Source: DASUBV01 sp036501025
GTDB taxonomy: Bacteria; Actinomycetota; Actinomycetes; Streptosporangiales; Streptosporangiaceae
Length of the DNA: 64,000 bases
NCBI GenBank assembly: GCA_036501025.1
Contig: DASYBB010000140.1
Span: forward strand, 17,818 to 81,817
Direction of reading: 5' to 3'
The position numbers and the translations under genes are program-made. The number at the start of each line of letters is the position of its first letter. Position 1 is the first letter of the stretch. Shown in pieces: positions 51,694 through 58,975 of this stretch. The notes under the pieces were generated by a model that was not told the origin of the DNA, ran no database searches, and saw nothing but the letters and a program-made list of their open reading frames with translations.

Positions 51694-53309
51694 CGGCTCG
51701 CCCCCAGTCCGGCCACGGCCGACCCGATGGTCTTGACCAGGATGACCAGGTCGAGCCAGGGCGACCAGTACTCGATGTAGGTGTTGTCGAAGCGGCTGCG
51801 CTCGGCGATCGAGGTGTCCCCGTGCAGCCCGTGGACCTGGGCCCAGCCGGTGAGCCCCGCCCGCATCCGGTCCCGGTCGGCGTAACGGGGTATGTGCCGG
51901 GCAAAGTCGGCCGCGAAGCAGCCGCGCTCGGGGCGCGGCCCGACCAGCGACATGTCGCCGCGCAGCACGTTGATCAGCTGCGGCAGCTCGTCCAGGTGGG
52001 TGACCCGCAGCCAGCGCCCGAGCGCCGAGCACTGGGCCGGATCGACCGACCAGGTGCGCGGGCCCGGCGTCTCGGTGACGGTGCGGAGCTTCCAGATCGT
52101 GGACTGCTGGCCCGCGCCGGTCACCCGCAGCTGGCGGAACAGGGCGCTCTGGCCGGTCTGCCACCGGATGACCGCGCCCAGCACCAGCAGCAGCGGGGCG
52201 GCCGCGGCGAGCAGCACGGCGGCCACGGTGATGTCGAAGGCCCGCTTCAGGGCCAGGCTGGCCCGGCCGCGGCCCAGCCGGCGCAGCGGGATCAGCGGGA
52301 TGCCCCAGATCTCGTCCAGGCTGGCCCGCGGCACGCCCAGGCCCAGCTCGTGCAGCCGGGGCACCACGCACACGTCGGCGGCCAGGCGCCCGCTGGCCCG
52401 CAGGACCGGGACCAGGTCCTCGTCGCGGCCCTCGCCGAAGCACAGCAGCACCCGGCGGATGCCCAGCTCGCGCACGATCCGGGCCAGGTCGTCTGGCCGG
52501 CCCAGGGTGGGCTCCAGCAGGTCGCGGCGCGGCGCGCCGTCCTCCAGGAAGCCGGTGACCCGCAGGCCCAGCTCGGGATGCTCGCGGATCTCCCCGGCCA
52601 GGTGCGCGCCGAAGGTGCCGGAGCCGACGATGAGGGCCGGCTCGGCCAGCGCGCCGCGGCGGCGCGCGGCCCGCAGGACGGCGGCGGCGGCCAGGCGGCC
52701 CGCCAGCACCAGGCCAGCCGACACCAGCGCGAGCTGCGCCACCGCGCCCGTCGTGATCTGGGCCGGAGCCAGCAGCCCGGCCGGGATGAGCCCGGCCGGA
52801 AGCAGCCCGGCGATGGCCAGCAGGGCGGCCGGGACCAGGATGGCGGCCAGGATCCGGCCGGCCTGGTCCGACACCCGGAGCGTGATCCGCAGCCGGTGCA
52901 GGCCGGTCAGGGACAGGCCCGCGAACACGGCCAGCCCGTACAGGATCGCCGGCCCGGCGCCCAGGTGGTCGCCGCCGGCCAGGCCCGCGGCGCACGCGGC
53001 GCCGGCCACGGCCAGCGCGGCCGCGTCGACGGCCGGCAGGACCACGACGGGCACCGCGCGGCTGGCCCGGGGGCGGGCCAGGTCCGGCGTCGCCGGCGCC
53101 GCGACGGGCCGCGCCAGCGGCCCGGCGGCGAACCGCGCTACCGATCCGGTTGCGGGGTGCGCCAGCGGTCCAGCCGCCGGCCCGGCGGGCGGCGCGGGCT
53201 GGGGCACGATCGCTGCGTGCGGCGGCACGGGCCCTGGAGCCGCCGGCGATTCCGGCAGGACGGGGTCCTGCCGGGGCGCCGGAAAGCGCTCGTAAGAGTC
53301 TGGTCGCAT
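51690..53309 (-). CDS. exopolysaccharide polyprenyl-phosphate sugar transferase
   Basis: The 539-residue membrane enzyme starts the polymer by moving a sugar-1-phosphate to undecaprenyl phosphate. It has a Pro/Ala-rich N-terminus (1-80), about four helices (82-210), a CoA-binding-like cytosolic domain (LIVGSGTFGAHLAGEI, GVPRASLDEIWG), one more helix (KRAFDITVAAVLLAAAAP) and the catalytic C-terminus with LPQLINVLRGDMSLVGPRPE and RSRFDNTYIEYWSPWLDL. The segment order is that of WbaP/CpsE-like transferases. ATG at 53309. Confidence 0.95.
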   Translation of the reverse strand: MRPDSYERFPAPRQDPVLPESPAAPGPVPPHAAIVPQPAPPAGPAAGPLAHPATGSVARFAAGPLARPVAAPATPDLARPRASRAVPVVVLPAVDAAALAVAGAACAAGLAGGDHLGAGPAILYGLAVFAGLSLTGLHRLRITLRVSDQAGRILAAILVPAALLAIAGLLPAGLIPAGLLAPAQITTGAVAQLALVSAGLVLAGRLAAAAVLRAARRRGALAEPALIVGSGTFGAHLAGEIREHPELGLRVTGFLEDGAPRRDLLEPTLGRPDDLARIVRELGIRRVLLCFGEGRDEDLVPVLRASGRLAADVCVVPRLHELGLGVPRASLDEIWGIPLIPLRRLGRGRASLALKRAFDITVAAVLLAAAAPLLLVLGAVIRWQTGQSALFRQLRVTGAGQQSTIWKLRTVTETPGPRTWSVDPAQCSALGRWLRVTHLDELPQLINVLRGDMSLVGPRPERGCFAADFARHIPRYADRDRMRAGLTGWAQVHGLHGDTSIAERSRFDNTYIEYWSPWLDLVILVKTIGSAVAGLGASR

Positions 53310-53363
53310 CGCTGGCCTTCTTCCTCAGCCTCAGGTCCTCAGGTGCTCCGGGGGCGGGCCCCG

Positions 53364-54587
53364 TCAGCGGCTGGCGGGCGCGGGCGCCCGGACCAGGCCG
53401 GTCCCCGCCAGCTGGCCGCCGACCGTGGTCGACGCGTGCTCGGAGCCGTACACGAACCGCATGACCGGGCCCATGGTGGGCGCCACCGCGGGGCCGATGA
53501 CGTACAGGCCGGCCACCGACGACTGGTAGGCCTTGTCGACCGCGACGGTCCCGTCCACGGTGGTGAGCTGATCGCGCAGGTCGGAACCCAGGAACGTCAG
53601 CCGGGTCAGGTCCGGCCGGTAGCCGGTGGCCGAGATGACGTGGTCGGCGGTCAGCTCGCGGCTGATCCCGTCCTTGGTGCGCAGCGACAGGGCCACGCTG
53701 TCGCCCGCCGGCTCGGCCGAGGTCACGGCGTGGCCGGTCAGGACGGGGAACTGGTCCTCGACCCGGGCGCGCAGCCACCAGCCGCCGGCCGGGCCGAGCG
53801 CGGTCCGCGCCCGGTAGATCCGGGTCTTCTCGGGCAGCCGCCGGAACAGCTCCGGGTGCCGGGAGTAGACCCAGGTGCTCCAGCCCGAGCCGAGGCCGGA
53901 CTCGGGCTCGGCGATCCGCTGCGGCAGCGGCCGGGCCGGGTCGAGGGGCTGGCCGTTCCACTTCACCTGCTCGGCGCGGGCGACGAGATGCACGTCGGCA
54001 CCGCTCTCGTGGAGCAGCGCCGCGCTCTCCAGCGCCGACTGCCCGGCGCCGACCACGACGACCCGCTGCCCGGAGAAGACGCTGAGGTCGGTGTGCTGCG
54101 ACGGATGCGTGCACTGCGGGCCCAGCTCGGCCAGCCGCTCCGGGACCCGGGCGAAGTGCTCGACGCCGGCGGCCAGCACCACGTTTCGTGCCGTGGCCTG
54201 AGTTCCGTCGGAGAGGCTGAGGTCAAAGCCGCTGCGGGTGCGGACGATGTCGGTGACGAGGACCTCCTCCAGCCCCGGCACCAGCTCGTCGGCGAACCAC
54301 TGGCCGTAGCTGATGAAGTTGTCGAGCGGCACCGGCAGCCCGTAGCTGGCGTAGGGGTGGCCGGTCTTCCGGCAGAACGCCTCCAGGGTGTGACTGCGCT
54401 CGGGGTCGGAGAGGTTGGAGGCGAAGCCCTGCGACTTGAGGAACATCCCGCGCGGCATCGCATCGCGCCACAGGTGCATGGGCAGGCCGAACTGGCGGTA
54501 GCTCACCCCGGCCCCGCGCAGGTGCGCGGCGACGGACAGCCCGTACGGTCCTGCTCCCACGATGGCCACGTCGACGGCGTCGGTCAT
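53364..54587 (-). CDS. FAD-dependent oxidoreductase (flavin monooxygenase-like)
   Basis: The 407-residue protein has two dinucleotide folds: FAD motif VAIVGAGPYGLSVAAHL and NAD(P) motif VVVVGAGQSALESAALL, plus ISATGYRPDLTRL near the end. MHLWRDAMPRGMFLKSQGFASNL and the general plan recall N-hydroxylases (lysine/ornithine monooxygenase-like) and Baeyer-Villiger-like enzymes. Its role in a polysaccharide locus is unknown; oxidation of an amino group or precursor is possible. GAGGAGG precedes ATG at 54587, which overlaps the ATP-grasp stop. C-terminal tail is ALA/PRO-rich. Confidence 0.9.
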   Translation of the reverse strand: MTDAVDVAIVGAGPYGLSVAAHLRGAGVSYRQFGLPMHLWRDAMPRGMFLKSQGFASNLSDPERSHTLEAFCRKTGHPYASYGLPVPLDNFISYGQWFADELVPGLEEVLVTDIVRTRSGFDLSLSDGTQATARNVVLAAGVEHFARVPERLAELGPQCTHPSQHTDLSVFSGQRVVVVGAGQSALESAALLHESGADVHLVARAEQVKWNGQPLDPARPLPQRIAEPESGLGSGWSTWVYSRHPELFRRLPEKTRIYRARTALGPAGGWWLRARVEDQFPVLTGHAVTSAEPAGDSVALSLRTKDGISRELTADHVISATGYRPDLTRLTFLGSDLRDQLTTVDGTVAVDKAYQSSVAGLYVIGPAVAPTMGPVMRFVYGSEHASTTVGGQLAGTGLVRAPAPASR

Positions 54588-55885
54588 GATCGTGCCTCCT
54601 CGGTGATAGGTGACTTGCGATTGGTGTGGGCCGCGCGGCCGGGCGCGTAGCGGAAGCCGGGGGCGGCCGGGCGGCTCCGGCCGCCGGTGGCCAGGCGCCA
54701 GCCCATCCGCAGGCACATGAGCCCGAACGGCCGCAGGTCGTCGCGGGCGAACCAGGCCGCCTCGCTCACGCCCCGCAGGGAGGCGAGCCACCCGGCCGGG
54801 CTGAGCTCGCCGCGCCGCCAGTAGCCCAGGGCGCCCAGCGGGTCGTAGTTCTCGACCACGAACCGGCGGCCGGGGGCCTGCCCCGCGTCGCCGGCCGGCT
54901 GCCCGGTCAGGTCCAGGTAGGCGGCGGCGGCCAGGTCGAGGCCGCCTACCGTGGCGAACAGCCGGAACTGGGCGCCCAGGCGCGGGTTGAAGTCGAGCAG
55001 CTTGTAGCGGCCGTCGCGGCGGTCCAGGCGCAGGTCCAGGTCGAGCAGGCCCTGATAGCCGAGCTTGCTCAGCAGCTGGGTGACCTGATCGCGGAGGACG
55101 GCGTTCGGCTCGGAGCGGCCGAGGCTGGTCAGGCCGGCGTGCGCGGGGTAGGACCGCTCCTTGACCCCGGTGAAGGCCGGACGGCACTGGGACGTGGCGT
55201 CGCAGTAGCCGTGGAAGAACCAGTCGGTGTCGGGCCCGCCGGGGATGAACTCCTGCAGCATCAGGCCGGCCCCCTCGCGGGCGCTGGCCCGGAACGCCTC
55301 GTCCAGCTCGGCCGGGCTGGTCAGGATCGAGGTGCTGCGCAGGGAGCTGGCCCACGGCGTGGTCAGCTTGGCGATCAGCGGGTAGCCCGCCCGCGCGGCG
55401 AACTCCCGCGCCCCGGCGGCGGTCGGCGGCACGGCCGCCGCCGGGGACGGGATGTCCAGCTCGCGGCACAGCTCGTGCAGCGAGAACTTGCCGGCCACCT
55501 GGCGCGGCAGGTCCGGGGGCGGGTCGGGGAAGATGAACCGCGAGCGCAGGCCGGCGCCGTGCTCGGCGAGGTAGATCGCGCCCGCGTCGTCGGTGGGCAG
55601 CAGGACGGCCCGCCGGCCGATCCGGTCGGCGAGCTGGACTAGCCCGTCGGTGATCCGGTCGGCGTCATCGGCGCCGGGCTGCCAGAAGCAGCGGCCCTGC
55701 AGGTACCGCGAGTTCGCGGCCGGGGCCATCGGCCCTTCGTGCACGCCGTAGACGGGCACGCCGATGCGGCCCAGGCTGCGGATGACCCCGAGCCCGCCAT
55801 GGTGCATGACGTTCGGGTCGAGCTTCAGCACCACGGCCGGCGTGCTGGTGTCAGCGACGGCCACGCGCCTATGCTGATCCCCCAT
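54584..55885 (-). CDS. ATP-grasp carboxylate-amine ligase-like protein
   Basis: The 433-residue protein has an N-terminal pre-ATP-grasp fold (VVLKLDPNVMHHGGLGVIRSLGRIGVPVYGVH), RAVLLPTDDAGAIYLAEH, the ATP-grasp core AGYPLIAKLTTPWASSLRST, VLMLQEF-like LMLQEFIPGGPDTDWFFHGY, and metal residues in LLDFNPRLGAQFRLF. Such enzymes join a carboxylate to an amine or alcohol via an acyl phosphate. In this cluster it might attach an amino acid or acyl group to the glycan or its precursor; that is inference. It is the first gene of the operon. ATG at 55885 has GAGGGGGGA upstream. Confidence 0.9.
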   Translation of the reverse strand: MGDQHRRVAVADTSTPAVVLKLDPNVMHHGGLGVIRSLGRIGVPVYGVHEGPMAPAANSRYLQGRCFWQPGADDADRITDGLVQLADRIGRRAVLLPTDDAGAIYLAEHGAGLRSRFIFPDPPPDLPRQVAGKFSLHELCRELDIPSPAAAVPPTAAGAREFAARAGYPLIAKLTTPWASSLRSTSILTSPAELDEAFRASAREGAGLMLQEFIPGGPDTDWFFHGYCDATSQCRPAFTGVKERSYPAHAGLTSLGRSEPNAVLRDQVTQLLSKLGYQGLLDLDLRLDRRDGRYKLLDFNPRLGAQFRLFATVGGLDLAAAAYLDLTGQPAGDAGQAPGRRFVVENYDPLGALGYWRRGELSPAGWLASLRGVSEAAWFARDDLRPFGLMCLRMGWRLATGGRSRPAAPGFRYAPGRAAHTNRKSPITEEARS

Positions 55886-55947
55886 CGGTGTCCCCCCTCG
55901 CCGCGTCACGGCGCGGGGCCGTAACTGCACGTGAGTAAGACACTGCC

Positions 55948-55983
55948 AGGGGTGAAGGTCTACAACCTCGACCATAGGGGTGA
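55948..55983. promoter_or_regulatory. direct repeat AGGGGTGA upstream of the polysaccharide operon
   Basis: Two identical 8-bp copies of AGGGGTGA (55948-55955 and 55976-55983; TCACCCCT on the coding strand) lie 28 bp apart, 63-98 bp upstream of the ATP-grasp start. Between them GGTC (55957-55960) and GACC (55970-55973) are complementary. This is a good place for response-regulator binding. No clear -35/-10 pair could be fixed. Confidence 0.5.
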
Positions 55984-56059
55984 GGAAACATACCCACCGT
56001 GGCTGAGATCCTCCGCCGCGGGGTAGGCCGGGTAGTCCTGGCCCGCGCTTAGGTCCCGG

Positions 56060-56080
56060 TTAGCCCCGGTTTCGGGCTAA
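56060..56080 (-). terminator. hairpin at the glmM stop codon
   Basis: TTAGCCC (56060-56066) and GGGCTAA (56074-56080) form a perfect 7-bp stem with a 7-nt loop. The right arm contains the glmM stop codon (56077-56079). It probably ends the rplM-rpsI-glmM transcript and separates it from the polysaccharide operon promoter. No T-run. Confidence 0.5.
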
Positions 56081-57555
56081 TCCAGGGCGCGCACGACCTG
56101 AGCCAGCTGGGTAGCCACCCGGTGAGCCTGGTCCGGATCCACCGCCTCAACCATCACCCGGACGGCCGGCTCGGTACCACTCGGCCGGATGAGGACCCGG
56201 CCCGAGTCGCCGAGCTCGGCCTCCGCGGCGGCCACGGCGGCGGCCACCGACGGCGCGGCGGTCGCGCGCGCCTTGTCGACGTCCCGGACATTGAGGAGAA
56301 CCTGGGGATACCGGGTCATGACGGCGGTCAGCCCGGCCAGCGGGACCTGCTGCGCCGCCATCTGGGCCAGCAGGTGCAGCGCAGTCAGCATCCCGTCGCC
56401 GGTCGTGGCGTGATCGAGCATGATGACGTGCCCGGACTGTTCGCCGCCGAGCGTGTACTTGCCGTCCAGCATGGCCGCGACCAGGTAGCGGTCCCCGACC
56501 GGCGTCTCGACCACGCTGATGCCGGCCTGGCGCATCGCCAGGCGGAAGCCCAGGTTGGACATGACGGTGGCGACGACGGTGTCGCCCGCCAGCCGCCCGG
56601 CGTCGCGGAGGGCCAGGGCCAGCACGGCCAGGATCTGGTCGCCGTCCACGACCGCGCCGGACGCGTCCACGGCCAGGCACCGGTCGGCGTCGCCGTCGTG
56701 GGCGATCCCGGCGTCGGCGCGGTGCTCGACCACCGCCGCGGCCAGCACGTCCAGGTGCGTCGAGCCGCAGCCGTCGTTGATGTTGAGGCCGTCGGGGTCG
56801 GCGCCGATGGTGATGACCTCCGCCCCGGCCCGGCTCAGCAGCCGGGGGGCGAAGGCGGAGGCGGACCCGTGCGCGCAGTCCACGACGATGCGCAGGCCGC
56901 TCAGCGGCTGGCCGGGGGGCAGCGTGGCGAGCAGGTAGTCCAGGTAGCGCTCGGCCGCGTCGGCGGCCTCGCGGACCCGGCCGAAGCCGGCCGCGGGGAC
57001 GCCCTGGGGGCCGCTGGGGCCGTGCGGGCCGCGGGGGCCTGCTGCGGGGACGGCGGCGGCCAGGCGGCCCTCGATCTCGTCCTCGACGGCGTCGGGCAGC
57101 TTGACGCCGCCGCGGGCGAAGAACTTGATCCCGTTGTCGGGGGCGGGATTGTGGCTGGCCGAGAGCATGACCCCGAAGTCGGCGCCGAGCTCGGGGGTGA
57201 GGTAGGCCACGGCCGGAGTGGGGACGACGCCGAGCCGCAAGACGTCCACGCCGCTGGCCGCCAGGCCCGCCACCACGGCGGCCTCCAGGAACTCGCCGGA
57301 GGCCCGCGGGTCCCGGCCGACGACCGCGACCGGGCGCCGGGCGCCGGGCGCGGGCGGGCCGGTGGCGGGCGGGGTGCCCGGGGCACCCGGCGCGCCGTCA
57401 GCCGCGCCGCCAGCGGCCGCGCGGCCGGTGGGCGCGAAGGCGCCCGTGCCGACCAGGACGCCGGCCGCCGCGGCGGCCAGGTCCATGGCCAGGGCCGCCG
57501 TCAGCTGACTGCCAGCAGTACCGCGGACACCGTCCGTGCCAAACAGCCGCCCCAT
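56077..57555 (-). CDS. glmM: phosphoglucosamine mutase with a low-complexity insert
   Basis: The 492-residue enzyme converts glucosamine-6-phosphate to glucosamine-1-phosphate for UDP-GlcNAc. Marks are RLFGTDGVRG at the start, VVGRDPRASGEFLEAAV, the catalytic serine Ser134 in MLSASHNPAPDNGIKFF, IAHDGDADRCLAVD (metal) and RPSGTEPAVRVMVE. It is about 40 residues longer than usual. Extra sequence lies at about 38-73 (Ala/Gly/Pro-rich, GAPGAPGTPPATGPPAPG) and at about 172-188 (GPRGPHGPSGPQGVPAAG). Product UDP-GlcNAc is the likely precursor of the amino-sugar polymer made by the neighbouring operon. ATG at 57555. Confidence 0.96.
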   Translation of the reverse strand: MGRLFGTDGVRGTAGSQLTAALAMDLAAAAAGVLVGTGAFAPTGRAAAGGAADGAPGAPGTPPATGPPAPGARRPVAVVGRDPRASGEFLEAAVVAGLAASGVDVLRLGVVPTPAVAYLTPELGADFGVMLSASHNPAPDNGIKFFARGGVKLPDAVEDEIEGRLAAAVPAAGPRGPHGPSGPQGVPAAGFGRVREAADAAERYLDYLLATLPPGQPLSGLRIVVDCAHGSASAFAPRLLSRAGAEVITIGADPDGLNINDGCGSTHLDVLAAAVVEHRADAGIAHDGDADRCLAVDASGAVVDGDQILAVLALALRDAGRLAGDTVVATVMSNLGFRLAMRQAGISVVETPVGDRYLVAAMLDGKYTLGGEQSGHVIMLDHATTGDGMLTALHLLAQMAAQQVPLAGLTAVMTRYPQVLLNVRDVDKARATAAPSVAAAVAAAEAELGDSGRVLIRPSGTEPAVRVMVEAVDPDQAHRVATQLAQVVRALD

Positions 57556-57598
57556 GAACTCCCCTGCCCCGTGGTCCGCCCCCAGTCCCGGTGCGAGG

Positions 57599-58129
57599 TT
57601 AGCGCTTGGAGTACTGCGGCGCCTTACGGGCCTTCTTCAGCCCGGCCTTCTTGCGCTCCGTAACCCGGGCGTCCCGGGTCAGGAAGCCCGCCCGCTTCAG
57701 GGCCGGGCGGCTCTCCGGGTCGACCAGGATCAGCGCGCGGGAGATGCCGAGGCGCAGCGCGCCGGCCTGGCCGCTGACCCCGCCGCCGGTGATCCGGACG
57801 ATCACGTCGAACTGGTCGTCAGCCCCGAGGGTCACGAACGGCTCCTTGATGAGCTGCTGGTGAACCTTGTTCGGGAAGTACTCCTCGAGCGTCCGGCCGT
57901 TGACCTTGAACTGGCCGCTGCCGGGCGCGATGCGGACCCGGGCAATGGCCTCCTTGCGGCGGCCGGTGCCGAGCGCGTTGCCGGTGACGACCGGCCGGCG
58001 CGCCGTCGCCGCCGGGCGGCTCTGCGTGTCGCCGGGGCGGGTGTCGCCCGTCTGGGTGGTGTACTCCGAGACGGCCGGGACCTCGTCCGTCGTCTCGACG
58101 GCCTGCGGCTCTTCGGTGGGCTCAGCCAC
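57599..58129 (-). CDS. rpsI: 30S ribosomal protein S9
   Basis: The 176-residue protein has a S9 core of about 128 residues (TGRRKEAIARVRIAPGSG to the basic tail QYSKR), with GGGVSGQAGALRLGISRAL and KKAGLKKARKAPQYSKR. The last arginine reaches the P-site tRNA. An acidic N-terminal extension of about 48 residues (EEPQAVETTDEVPAVSEY) precedes it, as in several actinobacteria. GTG at 58129. It follows rplM in the normal order. Confidence 0.97.
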   Translation of the reverse strand: MAEPTEEPQAVETTDEVPAVSEYTTQTGDTRPGDTQSRPAATARRPVVTGNALGTGRRKEAIARVRIAPGSGQFKVNGRTLEEYFPNKVHQQLIKEPFVTLGADDQFDVIVRITGGGVSGQAGALRLGISRALILVDPESRPALKRAGFLTRDARVTERKKAGLKKARKAPQYSKR

Positions 58130-58179
58130 GTTGCTTCCTCGCGCTTTCCTGATCGGCTCTTGCTGCTGGCGCCCGCGGC

Positions 58180-58650
58180 CTACTTGGCGGCGGGCCGGCC
58201 GACCTGGTCGACCTGCGTGATCTCGAAGGGCACCGGCATCTGGGCCTGGTGCGGGTGCTCGGGGCCGGCGTAGACCTTGAGCTTGCTCAGCTGGTGCCGT
58301 CCCAGGGTGTTCTTCGGCAGCATGCCCCGGACGGCCTTCTCGACGGCCTTCTCCGGGTTACGGGCCATCAGGTCCGCGTAGGAGACGGAGCGCAGGCCGC
58401 CCGGGTAGCCCGAGTGCCGGTACGCCCGCTTGTCCTGCAGCTTGTTACCGGTCAGCGCGACCTTGGCCGCATTGACGATGATGACGAAGTCACCGGTGTC
58501 CACGTGGGGCGCGAAGATCGGCTTGTGCTTGCCGCGCAGCAAGATGGCGGACTGGCTGGCCAGGCGGCCGAGAACGACGTCGGCGGCGTCGATGACATGC
58601 CACTGACGCTGGATATCCGCAGCCTTGGGGCTAAAAGTGCGCACAGTCAT
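58180..58650 (-). CDS. rplM: 50S ribosomal protein L13
   Basis: The 156-residue protein matches L13: TFSPKAADIQRQWHVIDAADVVLGRLAS, HVDTGDFVIIVNAAKVALTGNK, KRAYRHSGYPGGL, VRGMLPKNTLGRHQLSKLKVYAGPEHPHQAQ. ATG at 58650 is preferred (MTVRTFSPK). It is the first gene of rplM-rpsI-glmM; a promoter is seen about 150 bp upstream, leaving a long untranslated leader that could allow autogenous control. The tail of about 15 residues is variable. Confidence 0.97.
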   Translation of the reverse strand: MTVRTFSPKAADIQRQWHVIDAADVVLGRLASQSAILLRGKHKPIFAPHVDTGDFVIIVNAAKVALTGNKLQDKRAYRHSGYPGGLRSVSYADLMARNPEKAVEKAVRGMLPKNTLGRHQLSKLKVYAGPEHPHQAQMPVPFEITQVDQVGRPAAK

Positions 58651-58975
58651 AAGCCTTCGCGTGTGAGTCCTGAATCCTGGCCCGCGCCCGGGGGGCTACA
58701 CCCTCCCCTAGCACGGGAATCCGCAGCACCGGCCGCAGCTCATCTCCCCGCGCGAGGCGGGCACACGGGCATGCCGATACACATGGACGCGTACCTAGGG
58801 TACCGGGCATCCGGCGCACGGGTCAAAGTGACGGGGAAACCCGGGCGCGGCTCCCGCCCGGGTCGCTGGCCGGGTCACTGGCCCATGCGCCGGCGCGGGC
58901 GCGGCCGGTTGCGGTGCCGATAGCGGAAAAGTGGGCTCACGTCCACGTGCAGCGCCGAGGCGATACGCTCGCCGC
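58651..58975. other. 325-bp divergent intergenic region upstream of rplM
   Basis: This DNA holds the promoter of rplM (58797-58826, minus strand) and its leader of about 140 nt. The part nearest 58976 must contain the promoter of the divergent repeat-rich membrane protein, but no clear -35/-10 pair was seen there. No gene or RNA was recognised; the short open frames lack coding character. Confidence 0.6.
58797..58826 (-). promoter_or_regulatory. predicted rplM-rpsI-glmM promoter
   Basis: On the minus strand TTGACC (58826-58821) and TACCCT (58802-58797) are 18 bp apart, a good match to the main actinobacterial sigma factor. The start point would be near 58790, giving an untranslated leader of about 140 nt. 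Confidence 0.65.

Noticed and set aside
41202..55885. Locus read as a legionaminic acid or standard Wzy-dependent capsule cluster
   Set aside because: Only a LegB-like gene is present, without legC/F/I/H, and no Wzy or Wzx was recognised; the PelF and Sph3-like genes favour another polymer type.
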